Shown here piece by piece: positions 1 to 11,769 of a DNA stretch of 64,000 nt (position 1 is the first letter of the stretch; each line of letters begins with the position of its first letter). The notes beneath the pieces were generated by a model. The model had not been told where the DNA came from. It worked only from the letters and a program-made list of their open reading frames with translations, and did not search any database. The stretch lies in the NCBI GenBank assembly GCA_027257055.1, contig JAPVLO010001001.1, forward strand, positions 248,001-312,000. Direction: 5' to 3'. The position numbers and the translations under genes are program-made. The DNA comes from Cephalopachus bancanus. Its lineage: Eukaryota; Chordata; Mammalia; Primates; Tarsiidae.

Positions 1-990
1 GGCTCTAGCCCCAGATAACAATAGGAACAGCTTCCACCATGAATACATTCATTCCTTTAATCCATCGCAATGCTCATCTGAAACACCCCAGTTAGCACTG
101 GAATCGACCTCTGTTCCCCAACTGCAATAATATTAAGCATGAATGATCCTGTAACCCCAATCCTTATAGGAGTAAAGAGCTCTCTCCCAGAAAAAAAGGT
201 GAGTGTAATAGTAGGCAGAACTCCTTGCCTTAGCCAGGAATTTCCTTTATTCCTGGAGTCATGGATTTGGATTACACAGAAGGATTCGAAGTGCTTGTCT
301 CTCCCCCTAATAAAACTGTACACTTTAACAAAGGTCAGTTATAGCACATTTGCTGCTACAGCCTTATCACCAAACATGTAAAACTTTAAATAACCTGTCT
401 AGTGGGGACTCTGGATTTGACTCTAGCAATGTTGCTTTTAGGATTCTGGAGATTACTAATTCTAGACCTTTAATACCTTGAATATTCACAGAGTTAACAG
501 TAAATGTTTTTTGGATACAGGAGCCGATGTATCTTGAATTCCTGGGAAAGAATAACTTGCTTCATGATCTACTCAAGTAGCAACATCGGGACTCATAGGC
601 ATTGGTCAAGTATGCTCAGTAGTCAAAAGTTCTAAAATTTTAAATTGGACAGATCATGAGACTTTAGGAACCTTTTGAGTATATGGCATTCAATCTATCC
701 CCTTTATGGGGAAAAGACATTCTTGCTCAAATGGGCATGCTTTTATATAGCCCTAATAACAAAAGTTTCAGCACAAATGCTACAAATGGGATATGATCCC
801 CTTCAGGGACTTGGCAAAAATGGACAGTGAATGCAGGAACCTGCCCAAGTTAATGAAAAGACAAACCGAGATGTTATGGCCTACTCAAATTTATCCTAGG
901 GGCCATTGTTCCCAAGACTAATGACTCTGTTACCTGGTAAGCTGCAAACTGGTTTATGTGTAACAACGGCCCAGGCACTCAGTAAAGGTC
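1..990 (+). pseudogene. pro: U0 pro: dUTPase-protease remnant
   Basis: The window opens inside the pro region of a unit that continues to the left. dUTPase motif 1 is readable near 90-125 (TGIDLCSPTA), motif 2 near 205-230 (a GR-x-P/S-x-LS segment) and motif 3 near 260-290 (DLDYTEG). The retropepsin core follows in another frame: DTGAD at 513-527 keeps both aspartates but hits a stop three codons later. The flap-distal W-G-K-D-I-L helix motif lies near 706-735 and a G-patch (GYDPLQGLGKNGQ) near 789-828, ending in a stop. The order dUTPase, protease, G-patch is characteristic of betaretroviruses. This is the only unit that keeps the CpG in the codon pair GCC-GAT of the active site. No open frame spans the region. 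Confidence 0.88.
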
Positions 991-1022
991 AAGGCAGGCG
1001 AAACACTAGTCTAACAACAATT

Positions 1023-2255
1023 AGAAGTGGGTAATATAAACTCTTCTACTAACCCCTCTGAATGGCAACCACTAGCCCTTGAAATACTCCTATTTTTGCC
1101 ATTAAGAAAGAATCTGGTAAGTGGAGACTTTTACAGAATTTGAAAGTTTTTAACGTTACTATGGAAGCCACGGGAGTGTTGTAGCCTAGATTGCTATCCC
1201 CAGTCACTATCCTTGTTAACTTTAATATTATACTCATTGATTTACAGGATTTATTGTTTACTATACTTTTAAACCCAGAGGATTGTAAACAATTTTCTGT
1301 AGTTACCCTCCGAAAATTTAAAGCAGCCATTTCAAAGATTTCAATGGAAAGTCCTGCCACAAGGAATGAAAACAGCACTACCTTTTGCCAGAAGTATGTG
1401 GACGCTGCTTTACAATGTATTAGAAGGCAATATCCTAATCTCTGATTAATCCGTTGTATGGATGACAGTTTGCTGGCTCACAGAAATCGTACCTTTTTTC
1501 ATGAATTTCTTAATGAAACTGTAACTGCTCTCACTGATTGCTGTTGAAAAATTTATCCTGAATAATTTCAAACCAATCCTCCTTTCACATATCTTGACCA
1601 TGTGTTAAACACACAAAAGGTAAGTCACCAACCTATACAATTATGAAAGATCACTTGGTGATATTTAATGATTTACAAAAATTGTTGGAAGATATTTATC
1701 AGATTAAATCCTATTTACATATCACCATGGTAGACGTAAATCACTTGTTCAATATTTTATAGGGGGATTTTTCTACCAATTGTGATAGAATTCTCACATC
1801 AGAGACCAAGGAAGCCCTGTCCCTTGAGGAAAAGGCTATTCAGTCTCAAAAGGTTAAAAGTGTAGATTCCCACCTATCTTAGGACTTCACTATTCCGGCC
1901 ACTATCCACAATCCTACAGGACGTCTGTGGCAAGAAGGACCAATGAAATGGCTCCATCTGTCAGTAACTTCTAAAATAATATTGAATTCCTATCCCTAGT
2001 TAGTACGTTGATTAATAACTAAAGGGAGACAGAAGTGTTGAATTGTTTGGACATGATCTTCAAAATATTGTTATTCCTTGTGAGAGACTTCAATTTCAAA
2101 CTTTGTTTTAAACTAGTTATGATTGACAATTAGCATGATCTGATTATAGAAAACCTGCTTTATTTTGTGCTCTAACCAATCATGTTATGAATAATAATTT
2201 TTTCCTACGAAAGACACTCTTACTCACCTCCCATTTGATTTTGAGGATAATTCAG
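1023..2255 (+). pseudogene. pol: U0 pol: reverse transcriptase remnant
   Basis: The RT fingers motif ([10 protein letters not shown]) is near 1100-1130. The palm is split across two frames, with the second frame open at 1191-1445. The active-site box reads CMDD at 1455-1466, with Tyr replaced by Cys and an in-frame stop just upstream. Connection-domain sequence, including the LDHVLNTQK and VDVN landmarks, continues to about 2000. No RNase H or integrase follows: the sequence passes directly into env. The end is placed at the pyrimidine-rich stretch that in other units resembles an env splice acceptor; here its AG context is altered (TTTTGAGG). Confidence 0.88.
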
Positions 2256-2289
2256 CCTTTAAAATTATAAAGCTTCGTGCTTAAGGTCT

Positions 2290-3865
2290 TCTCTCAAGTT
2301 TTTAACCATTAACAGTACAACTCAGAGCAATCATAGAAAATATTGGTGGATTGAACTGCTGATGCCTGTAGGAGTTGATCCCAGCTTATCCACATGTACT
2401 GCACCACCAATTAGTATAGCAATCTGGTCTCCTATTAAGAGTGAAAAAGACTGGTTGCTCATCCCACAAGACACTGGGTATCCAAAGAGGGGAGAGAGCA
2501 TTTATGGATCTAAAGTAAACTATTCCATACCAGTTGAAACACTATAACAACTACTATTGGAAATAAAGAAATTGTTTAACCTTACTTATGGAGGGCCATT
2601 GCTGCCCTGAAGCCTATTGTTTTATCCTGACCACTTGGGGGATTTCATACCTATAAAATTAGAGCTTGTTTATAATTTTCATATGTTTTTCTATGATGTA
2701 ATAGATATCACATTATAAAAATTTATCACCACAATGATATGTATTCCATACTCTGTAAATTGTATTCTCACAATTTGTTTAACTGATGTTTATTATACAG
2801 ATTTTCTCGTTCTTAAACAAACCCCATACTTGTTAATTCCACAGCAGCTGTCATCTCACTGGAATGATAAATATGGTTTATAAAACTGTATGAGATTAAT
2901 TCTATTTTGGGTAATAGACATCAAAGTTTTCTAGTTACTTGTGTCTTTGGAACTACAGCCCTAATAGCTATGGCTACTTTGGTAACAGTTGCACCTGTGC
3001 CTCTAACTCAGGAATTTTACACGTCTACTTTTGCTAATTAGTTAATTATGAATGACTTTATAGCCTTAGCTACCCAAGAGATTATTGATTAGAAGCTGAA
3101 GAGCAGAGTTAATGTCTTGCAAGTAGCATTTCTAACTTTTATGACAACAACTTGTGATGTTAAAAATTAGGTTGGCTCTTCGATGTCATTCTGATTTTAA
3201 ATGTCTTTTCCTCACTCCTTTAAAGGTAAATAAATCTATCCACACATGGGCCAAGATTAAAAATCATAGTCTTGCAGCTTGGAATCATTCGGACTTGAAT
3301 ATTGACCTTACTAAATTTCACCAAGAAATCCTAGACATTATGGTTGCTGAATAGCAATTCCGGTGTACTGAATTTGCCCGTTCTATACTTAATAATATTT
3401 CTGCATTCATTAGTCAAAAATCATTGATGTCAGCCAGGCTCGGTGGCTCAGCCTGTAATCCCGTGCCTTTGGGAGGCTGAGGTGAGTGGATTGCCTGAGC
3501 CCGCGGGTTCGAGACCCACCTGGGCAGCGAGACCTCATCTCTACAATAAATAAAAAAATCAGACGGGCATGGTAGCGCATGCCTGTAATTCCAGCTACTT
3601 GGAAGGCTGAGGCGGAAGGATCACCGGAGCCCAGCAGGTCGAGGCGCCGTGGCCGGAAGCGGCCACTGCACTCCAGTTTGGGTGACCGAGTGAGACTCCA
3701 ACTCAAAAAAAAAAAAATCATTGATGTCTATATTCATCGATGTGGGAATTTGTGGAGCAGTTACACTTTTGTTTCTTTGTCTTCTTTTTATCATCTTCAG
3801 GGTGTTAAAGAATAGCATATCTCAGTTCCACAGATAGTACCAGGGTTTTGTGCTTAAATAATCAA
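2290..3865 (+). pseudogene. env: U0 env remnant (SU and TM), split by an Alu
   Basis: An SU-like segment is open at 2362-2547 (VGVDPSL, SIAIWSP, DWLLI landmarks). A cysteine pair, degraded here, and the fusion-peptide-like hydrophobic stretch (ALIAMATLVTVAP) near 2960-3005 follow. The TM ectodomain is open at 3154-3354 with the RCHSDFKCLFL cysteine motif. The membrane-anchor region is split by the Alu at 3433-3712; its remainder (about 3720-3830) encodes the hydrophobic segment and a basic tail. Relationship to HML-type env is inferred from domain order and the TM cysteine spacing. A purine run precedes the LTR at 3864-3873. Confidence 0.82.
3433..3712 (+). mobile_element. Alu-type SINE (copy 1)
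   Basis: Dimeric 7SL-derived SINE with left arm, A-rich linker (CAATAAATAAAAAAATC), right arm and a 13-15 bp A tail. The RNA polymerase III B box is recognisable (GGTTCGAGACC). TSD AATCATTGATGTC occurs at about 3419-3431 and about 3716-3728. It interrupts the U0 env membrane anchor. Confidence 0.95.
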
Positions 3866-3873
3866 TGGGGAGA

Positions 3874-4837
3874 TGTTAGCAGCTGACCACAGAGGTCCAT
3901 TGAGCATTAGGGATCAGGGAGGACCATGGGCCCCGAAAGCACTAGGATGCATTAGGGAGATGTTGACTCCATTCCCTTCTCCTTTTTCCACTTGACACAA
4001 ACAACCAGGAAAACCTCTTGCTGGCTCTAAAGGGACTCTGAAAGGAGAACGAACACAGGTGACTTCGAATTCTTTGTTCCCATATTCCACGTTTTTTGTT
4101 TGTTTGTTTTTAAGCAATTAAACTTAATTTTGAATCATATGAAGAGACAGTGCATATCACAGTTTCTCTTGATCTGATTTTAGAAATGTAGAGATATAAG
4201 TCCTAGAAAATAGTTTATATAGATTAAGAAAATTTTAGTAACCATTTTCTTTTAGAAGTATGGTTAGTGCAGTTTGATTTAGGGAGGATATTGAGGTTTG
4301 AATTAGGCCAGGTGGTGCTAGGAGTGTGCAAGCAAGCAGCAATTGTTCTAATAAAAACTATTTTCAACTAGTACAGATATTATAAGTTAATAATTCACCA
4401 TGGTGGTTTCTGGTTTAGACATTGAGTGAAGTAAATTCAAGTTTAGGTAGTTGTAATATAATTAAGGGCAGATAAGAAACTGGTTTGGGGAACAGTAAGG
4501 TAGCATAAGATACAGAAAGACAATTTGTGGTTGTTCCTTCTCATGTTCTTCTCATATATTCTTCTTTGTGTATGATAAAACATTTGCTTGAGAGTCGTGG
4601 GTGTCCTTTTTCACCTTTACCTGTTCATGTGAAAGGCACATGCTACATTTGTTTCCATGATGAAAACTTTACAGAATTTTGGGATAAAAGCCCTGGGATT
4701 TCAATCATTCAAAGTCATCTGCTTACTAAAGGAGTATAGTCCCTTTCTCTCTTTCCCATGTCTTCTTTCTTTTGTAAATCGCCAATGCTGTTACACCTAG
4801 AATTGACTGCAGAACCTTGCAGGGTGGGACGTCTGCA
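3874..4837 (+). mobile_element. LTR 1 (shared LTR between U0 and U1)
   Basis: A 964-bp LTR starting TGTTAGCAGC right after a purine tract (GGGGAGA) and ending CTGCA. The next two bases (AC) and the primer-binding site fix the 3' edge. TG...CA ends, a two-base spacer and a Lys-type PBS match class II ERV organisation. GATAAAA occurs at 4574 and again near 4683; either could be a core-promoter remnant, but I cannot place U3/R/U5 with confidence. An AATAAA lies near the LTR middle. U0 env ends immediately to its left and U1 leader and gag lie immediately to its right, so it serves as the 3' LTR of one unit and the 5' LTR of the next. Confidence 0.9.
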
Positions 4838-4839
4838 AC

Positions 4840-4858
4840 TAGCGCCTAAATTTGGGGC
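4840..4858 (+). other. Primer-binding site, tRNA-Lys type
   Basis: TAGCGCCTAAATTTGGGGC begins two bases after the LTR end. It resembles the Lys-1,2 primer-binding sequence used by betaretroviruses, with several substitutions. Equivalent sites start at 15286, 22536, 28801, 35245, 41169, 45896, 51800, 57388 and 62823; U2 has lost its site in a deletion. Confidence 0.8.
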
Positions 4859-4993
4859 CTTGTAAATTAAGCTTTTTCTAGTTTCAGGAGGGCTAGGAAC
4901 TTATCCAAGGGTGCTGCAGACCGTTCTATAGACACAGCTAGAAAGAAGATGTATAAGGATTACTTTTTGTAATGCCAGACCCATGACACAACC

Positions 4994-5690
4994 ATGGGCC
5001 AGAGCGTATCTAAGGAACAACAAATATTCATCAGTATAATAAAGAATACATTGTCTAAACGAGGAAATAAGGTTTCTTCATATAATCTAGTCCTCTTTTT
5101 GCATTTTGTGCAAAAAAATATTGTTTCCTGAGGACGGTACAGTAGATTTGGAGCCCTGGACGAAAGTTGGGGAAAAACTAAAATTGTATTACACAGAGCA
5201 TGGTCTTGAGAAAGTGCTAACTTGAGAAAGTGCTTTGCCTTGTGGAAATTAATTAAAGATGCTTTAAATCCACAGCAGAATATTGAGCAATTTCCTTCGA
5301 AAAAGGCCACTAACGATTATGGTGATGAAAAACAACTTGCCACTGTTTTGGCACCCCCTTTACATGATGACAAGTTATCTTCACAAAATAAGGCTGAATT
5401 GGTGGATGCAGTTGTAAAATATCAGGAGCAGAAATATCCTAATAATATTGATGCATCCCTTTCTAAGGATTTCCTTTAAGTGTTGAGAATACTGAAAAAA
5501 AGCCTAGACCTAGTTACACTTTTCCTTTTCATATAGGGTTCAGGCAGCTGGAGCTATAATAAGCAAAATATATAAGTAATATAAGTAAAATAAGGAATAC
5601 AAATGTCAAAAAGGCTGTCACGGGGTAAAGATTGTCATTCTAAATTTTATTTTAATGGCACTCCCTTAATTCAGCAACAAGTCATCCTGG
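4994..5690 (+). pseudogene. gag: U1 gag remnant: MA, AT-rich stretch, partial NC
   Basis: The MA start ATG is at 4994, in the context ACAACCATGGGCCAG; Gly-2 would suit myristoylation. The first frame runs about 45 codons and stops. The middle of MA is in another frame, and its C-terminal part is open at 5222-5479 (LHDDKLSSQNKAEL). Capsid is absent. The AT-rich stretch (about 5555-5599) is cut short and joined directly to the middle of the NC zinc-knuckle region, so the first knuckle and the CPKC of the second are lost; only the QKGCHGV part remains. The unit's U1-specific deletion removed roughly 200 bp present in other units. Confidence 0.85.
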
Positions 5691-5734
5691 TTCAGGGAAA
5701 GAGCCAGAGTGGCTGCCCTGGCCCCAGAAAGCAA

Positions 5735-6715
5735 TAGGGGCAGCTTCTACCATGAACATGTTCATACTTTAAACCATCGCACAGCTCATCTGAGCCACCC
5801 CAGTTAGCCCAGGACTCGACCTCTTTTTCCCAACTGAAATGATATTAACACCGGATGTCCAGGAAACCCTAGTCCTTATAGAAGTAAAGAGCCCACTTCC
5901 AGAAAAAATAGTGGGAGTAATACTAGGCAGAAGCTTCTTATCTTAGCCAGGAATTTCCATTAATTCTGGAGTTGTGTATTTGGATTACACAGGGGGAATT
6001 CAGGTGCTTGTCGCTTCCCCTAATAAAACTGTACAGTTTATCAAAGGTCAAGGAATAGTCCAGTTGCTGCTCCAGCCTTATAACAAAGCATGTAAAACTT
6101 TAAATAACCTGCCTAGTGTTGACTCTGGGTTTGGCTCTAGCAATGTTGCTTATTGTGTTCTGGATATTACTAATTCTACACCTTCAAAACCGTATATATT
6201 CAAGGAGTTGACATTAAAGGCTTATTGGATACAGGAGCTGATGTATCTTGCATAGCTGGGAAAGATTGCCCTGCTTCATGATCTGCTCAAATAGAACCTT
6301 CAGGACTCATAGGTATTGATTGAGCACCCTCAGTAGTCAAAAGCTCTAAAATTTTAAATTGGACAGACCATGAGACTTTAGGAAACTTTTACCCAAATGT
6401 CATTCCATCTCTCCCCTTTACACTATGGGGAAGAGACATTCTTGCTCAAATGGGCATACTTTTATATAGCCCTAATATCAAAGTTTCAGCACAAATGCTA
6501 TAAATGAGATATGATTCCTTTAAGGGAATTGGCAAAATTGGCCAGGGAATGCAGGCCCTGTCCAATTTAATGAAAAAAGAAACCAAGGTGACATTGCCTA
6601 CTCACATTTATCTTAGGGGCCATTGTTCTCAAGACTGCCAGTCCTATTACCTGGAAAGCTGATGAACCGGTTTATGTGCAACAGTGGCCCATGCACACAG
6701 AAATGGTTAAGGCAG
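5735..6715 (+). pseudogene. pro: U1 pro: dUTPase-protease remnant
   Basis: dUTPase motif 1 lies near 5805-5835. Motifs 3 and 4 are in the open stretch 5974-6255 (YLDYTGGIQVLV; GQGIVQLLLQP). The protease active site DTGADVSCIAG starts at 6228 in a different frame and is one of the best preserved in the window, with both aspartates intact. The WGRDILAQMG motif is at about 6426-6455, and a degraded G-patch is near 6508-6555. The change of frame between dUTPase and protease is seen in every unit. Confidence 0.88.
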
Positions 6716-6739
6716 ACAAAAAACTAGTCTAACAACAAT

Positions 6740-7966
6740 TAGAGGAGAGTCATATAAAGCCTTCCACTATCCCCTCTGAACGGCAACAACTAGCCCCTGA
6801 AACACTCCTATTTTTACCATTAAGAAAAAAACTGGTAAATGGAGACTTTTACAGGATTTGAGAGTTTTTAACACTACTATGGAAGCCATAAGAGTGTTGC
6901 AACCTGGATTGCTATCCACTGTTGCTATTCCTGTTAACTATAATACTATAGTCATTGATTTACTGGATTTTTTTCTTTACTATATTATAAGCCCAGAGGA
7001 TTATAAACAATTTTCCTTTAGTTTACCCTCTGAGAATTTAAAGCAATCATTTCAAAGATTTCAATGGAAAGTCCTGCCACAAGGAATGAAAATAGCCCTA
7101 CCTTGTGCCAGAAGTATGTGGACACTGCTTTACAATGTATTAGAAACCAATATCTTAATCTCTATTTAATCCATTATATGGATGACATTTTGCTGGCTAA
7201 CGGAAATTGTGCCTTTTTACATGAATGTCTTTATATAATTGTAACTGCTCTCATTGGTTGTTTTCTAAAAATTTCTCCTGAAAAATTTCAAACCAATCCT
7301 CCTTTCACATATCTTGACCATGTGTTAAACACACAAAAGGTAAATCACCAACCTTTACAATTACTAAAAGATCACTTGGTGATATTTAATGATTTCCAAA
7401 AATTGTTGGTAGATATTTATCAGATTAAATCTTATTTACATACCACCACGGTAGACGTAAATCTTTTTTCCAATATTTTACAGGGGCATTTTTCACCCGA
7501 TTCTGAGAGAATTCTCACATCAGAGACCAAGGAAGCCTTGTCCCTTGTGGAAAAGGCTTTTGAGTCTCAAAAAGTTAAAAGAGTAGATTCCCACCTATCT
7601 TAGGACAGAATTATTCTGGCCACTCTCCATAATCCCACAGGATGTCTGTGGAAAGAAGGACCAATGGAATGGCTCTATCTGTTAGTAACCTCTAAATAAT
7701 ATTGGATTCCTATCCCTACTTAGTAGGTTGATTAATAACTAAAGGAAGAGAAAGAAGTGTTGAATTGTTTGGACATGATCTTTGGAATATTGTTATTCCT
7801 ACAGAGAGACTTCAATTTCAACCTTTGTTTTAAACTAGTTACTATTGACAATTTGCATGAACTGATTATAGAAAACCTGTTTTATTTTGTGCTCAAAACA
7901 AATATGTTAGTAATAATAACGTTTTCCTACAAAACACACTCTTACTCACTTCCCATTTGCTTTTAG
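6740..7966 (+). pseudogene. pol: U1 pol: reverse transcriptase, longest residual frame
   Basis: The fingers ([14 protein letters not shown]) begin near 6815. The first palm segment is open at 6858-7169. The frame then changes close to the substrate-binding PQGM segment, and the second frame is open for 179 codons at 7064-7603. That frame carries a complete YMDD box at 7175-7186, followed by thumb and connection landmarks (FTYLDHVLNTQKV, DVNLF). Connection-like sequence (PTGCLW) continues in broken frames to about 7700. RNase H and integrase are absent. This is the best preserved RT copy in the array, but the two halves of the palm overlap in different frames, so no active enzyme is encoded. 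Confidence 0.9.
7946..7966 (+). promoter_or_regulatory. Candidate env splice acceptor
   Basis: A pyrimidine-rich stretch ends in TTGCTTTTAG just before env. The same element occurs at the same unit position in most copies (for example ending near 55088 and 60724). With the leader donor GTAAGC it would give a spliced env message. This is inference from position and sequence only. Confidence 0.4.
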
Positions 7967-7989
7967 GATAATTCAGGCTTTATTAATTA

Positions 7990-9587
7990 TACAGCTTCGT
8001 TCTTAATGTCTTCCCACAAGTTTTTGACCATTAATAGTCCAACTCAGAGCAATCATTGAAAATATTGGTGGATTGAAATGCTGATGCCTGTAGGAGTTGA
8101 ACCCAGCTTAGCCTCAATAACTGCACCAAAAATTAGTATAGCAATCTGGTCTCTTAATAACAGTGAAAAAGACTGGTTGCTCATCCAGGAAGATACCAGG
8201 TATCCAAAATGGGAGGGTGCATTTATGGATCTAAAGTAAACTATTCCATACCTGTTGAAAAACTATAAGAACTACTATTGGAAATAAATTGTTTAACCTT
8301 ACTTATTGAGGTACCTTGCTACCCTGAATCCCATTTTTTTTGGCCCAACAACCTGGAGGATTTAATACCTATAAAATAAGAGCTTGTTTACAATCTCCAT
8401 ATGATTTTCTTGTATGGAATAAATATCACATTGCAAAAATTAATCAGCACAATGATATGTATTCTATACCATGTCAAAATTGTAATATCACAAATTGTTT
8501 AACTGATGCTTATTATAATGATTTTCACATCTTTTTTTTTTTTTTTGAGTTGGAGTCTCACTTGGTCACCCAGAATGGAGTGCAGTGGCCACTTCCTGCC
8601 ACCGCAGCCTCTACCTACTGGGCTCTGGCAATCCTTCTGCCTCAGCTTTCCAAGTAGCTGGAATTACAGGCATATGCTACCACGCCCAGCTGATTTTTTT
8701 TATTTATTGTAGAGATGAGGTCTCACTGCCCAGGTGGGTCTCAAACCCGTGGGCTAAGGCAATCCACTCACCTCAGCCTCCCAAAGGCACAGGATTACAG
8801 GCTAAGCCACTGAGCCTGGCTAATTTTCACATTCTTAAACAAGCCCCATACTTGGTAGTCCCAGTGTAGCTGCCATCTGGCTGGAATGATAAATATGGTT
8901 TAGAAAGATTTATGAGATTAACCCCATTTTGGAGAATAGACATAAAAAGCTTCTAGTTACTTGTATCTTTGGAACTACAACCCTAATAGCTATGGCTCCT
9001 TGGGTAATAGTTGCACCTTGGCTCTAGCTCAGGACGTTTACTCGCCTACTTTTGCTAATTAGTTAATTAAGAATTTTTTAAACCCTTAGCTACCCAAAAG
9101 ATTATTGATTAGAAGCTGGAGAACAGAATTAATGCCTTGCAAGTAGCATTTCTAACTGTATGACAAGAACTTGTGATCTTAAAAATTGTTGGCTCTTGTA
9201 TGTCAGTATGAGTTTAAATGTCTTTTCCTCACTCCTTTAAAGGTAAATAAATCTGTCCACACTTTGGAGAAAATTAAAAATCATATTCTAGTAGTTTGGA
9301 ATCATTTGAACTTGAGTATAGACCTTACTAAATTTCACCAAGATATCCTAGACTTTATGTTTGCTGAAAAGCAACTCCAGTCTACTGAATTGGCCATTCT
9401 ATATTTAATAATATTTCTTGATTCATTCATCAAAAATCATTATTTTCTATATTCATCAATGTGGGATGAGCAGTTATAGTTTTGTTGCTTTGTCTACTTT
9501 ATATCATCTTCAGAGTGTTAAAGAAAGGCATTTTTCAGCTCAAAACGGAGGTCCAGGGTTTTGTGCTTAAAAATTAAAAAAACGGAG
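7990..9587 (+). pseudogene. env: U1 env remnant (SU and TM), split by an Alu
   Basis: SU sequence begins near 8058 (YWWIEMLMPVGV). The C-terminal SU segment is open at 8340-8657 and contains the CQNCNITNC cysteine cluster before the frame runs into the Alu at 8531. After the Alu come the fusion-peptide-like stretch (about 8975-9040) and TM ectodomain, open at 9186-9479, where the first TM cysteine context reads CQYEFKCLFL. The membrane anchor is near 9455-9525 and is degraded. A purine tract (AAAAAACGGAGGGA) directly precedes the next LTR. Confidence 0.83.
8531..8822 (-). mobile_element. Alu-type SINE (copy 2)
   Basis: Dimeric Alu on the minus strand; its poly(A) reads as a T run at 8532-8546. 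TSD ATTTTCACAT occurs at 8521-8530 and 8823-8832. It interrupts U1 env just after the SU cysteine cluster. Confidence 0.95.
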
Positions 9588-9590
9588 GGA

Positions 9591-9988
9591 TGTTGGCAGC
9601 TTGTTACAGAGGCTCACTGAGAGTTAGGGAACAGGGAGGAACTTGGAAACCGAAACCACCAGGATGCATTCTGGAACAGTTGACTTCATTCCCTCCCCAT
9701 TTTTCCATTTCTCACAAGCAACCAGGAGAATCTCTTGTTGGCTCTCACAGAGGACTCTGAACACAGAATCAACAGAGCTGACTTATGTGTCTTTGTTCCC
9801 ATATTCCACGGTTTTTTTTTTGTTGTTGTTGTTGTTGCTGTTTTTAAACAATTTAAACTTAACATGGAGTCACATTTGGAGACCGTGCATGTCACAGTTT
9901 CTCTTGATTTGATTTCAGAAATTTATAGCTAAAGGTCCTAGAAAATACTTTATATTGAATAAGAAAATTTAAGTAACCATTTTCATTC
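9591..9988 (+). mobile_element. LTR 2, 3'-truncated by deletion
   Basis: It starts TGTTGGCAGC after a purine tract and matches the first roughly 400 bp of the other LTRs, then jumps inside CCATTTTC to the middle of MA (GGGCCAAAGTTGGGG). The deletion removes the rest of the LTR, the PBS, the leader and the gag start. The junction is unique to U2. A short GTT microsatellite expansion lies at 9821-9838. Confidence 0.88.
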
Positions 9989-10745
9989 ATGGGCCAAAGT
10001 TGGGGAAAACTAAAATGGTATTACACAGAGCATGGTTTGAGAAAGTGCCATCTGATGCTTTCCCTTATGGAAATTAACTAAAGATGCGTTAAATCCACAG
10101 CATGATTATGAGAAATTTCCTTCAAAAAAAGCCACTAATGAGGATGACGGTGAAGAAAACTTTCACCATAGCTTTGGTATACCCTTTACATGATGACAAG
10201 TTATCTTCACAAAGTAAGACTGAATTGGTAGATGCAGTCGTAAAATATCATGAGCAGAAATATCCTAATAATGTTACTGCACCTCTTTCTAAGGATTTCC
10301 TTTAAGGGTTGAGAATAGTAAAATGACGCCTGGACCTAGTTACACGTTTCCATTTCTTTAAGGATTCACGAAGCTAGAGCTGTAATAAGCAATATATATA
10401 AGTAATATAAGTAAAATTAGGAATACGAGGAATATAAATAATAAATATAAGCAATGTATAAATAATTCAATCACAGCTATGTAAGTAATAAGCAAAAGAA
10501 TGACTCATTACACTATTGCTTGAATTGTGTGGCAATACGGACATTTTATTACAATCTGTCCGGCTAAGCAAGGTATGGCTACTTTAAAAGGAACAACAAC
10601 ATCACCTATTGGTGATACTCGACAAAAAATCTCTGTGTCCTAAATGTCAAAAAGTCTGTCATGGGGTAAACATTGTCAGTCTAAATTTTTCAGAAATGGC
10701 AGTCAATGAATTCAGAAACAAGTCATTATGGTTCAGGGAAAGAGA
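9989..10745 (+). pseudogene. gag: U2 gag remnant: MA C-terminus, AT-rich stretch, NC
   Basis: Only the distal half of MA is present; its final part is open at 10102-10305 (YPLHDDKLSSQ) and ends at the stop shared by all units. AT-rich sequence occupies about 10382-10500. NC follows: the first knuckle is represented by QYGHFITIC near 10530, and the second by CPKCQKVCHG, in the frame open at 10609-10845. Spacing of the second knuckle is atypical and its final Cys is missing, as in the other units. Confidence 0.84.
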
Positions 10746-10779
10746 AAGGCTGGCCCTGGCCCCAGATAACAATAGGGGC

Positions 10780-11740
10780 AGCTTCCACCATGAACACATT
10801 CATTCTTTAAACCATCACAGAGCTCATCTGAGCCACCCCAGTTAGTGCAGAACTCGACCTCTGTCCCCCAACTGCAATAATATTAATGCCGCATGTCACA
10901 GTAACCCCAATCTTTATAGGAGTAAAGTGCCCTCACCCAGAAAAAAATCATGGGAGAAATACTAGGCAGAAACTCCTTCTCTTATCCAGGAATTTCCATT
11001 ATTCCTTGGGTGGTGGATTTCGATTACACAGGGGAATTCCAGGTGCTTGTCACTCCCCCTAATATAACTACATTTTAACAAAGGTCACAGAATAGCCCAG
11101 TTGCTCCTCCAGCCTTATCATAAAGCACATAAAACTTTAAATAACCTGCTTAGTGTTGACTCTGGGTTTGGCTCTAGTGATGTTGCTGTTTTGGTTCTGG
11201 AGAATACTAATTCTAGACCTTTAAAACCTTTTATATTCAAGGGGTTAACATTAAAGTCTTATTGGCAACAGGAGCCAATATATCTTGCATTGCTGGGAAA
11301 GATTGGCCTGGTTCATGATCTACTCAAATAGCACCTTCGGGACTCATAGGCATTGGTTGAGCACCCTCAGTAGGCAAAAGCTCTAAAATTTTAAATTGGA
11401 CAGACTATGAGACTTTAGGAACCTTTTACCCATACGTCATTCAATCTATCCCCTAAACATTATGTGGAAGAGACAATCTTGCTCAAATGAGCATGATTTT
11501 ATATAGCCCTAATAAAAAAGTTTCAGCATAAAAGCTACAAATGGGCTATGATCCCTTAAAGGGATGTGGTAAGAATGGACAGGGAATGCAGGAACCTCTC
11601 CAAGATAATGAAAAGACAAACCGAGCTGGTAGTGCCTACCCAAATTTATACAAGGGGCCATTGTTCCCAAAACTGCCGACCCTATTACCTGGTAAGTTGA
11701 CAAACAGGATTATGTGGAACAAGGTCCCATGCACTTAGAA
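10780..11740 (+). pseudogene. pro: U2 pro: dUTPase-protease remnant, active site lost
   Basis: dUTPase motif 3 is at about 11012-11040, and the stretch with motif 4 onwards is open at 11101-11331. The protease box reads ATGANISCIAG at about 11265-11297: the catalytic Asp is replaced by Ala and the second Asp by Asn. The G-patch (MGYDPLKGCGKNGQGMQ) is open at 11541-11738. Confidence 0.88.
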
Positions 11741-11769
11741 AAGATTAAGGAGCCAAAAAACAAGTCTAA

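Noticed and set aside
4993..5130. MA frame change as programmed frameshifting
   Set aside because: It lies within MA rather than at a gag-pro or pro-pol boundary, and I see no slippery heptamer with a following pseudoknot; a shared mutation is simpler.
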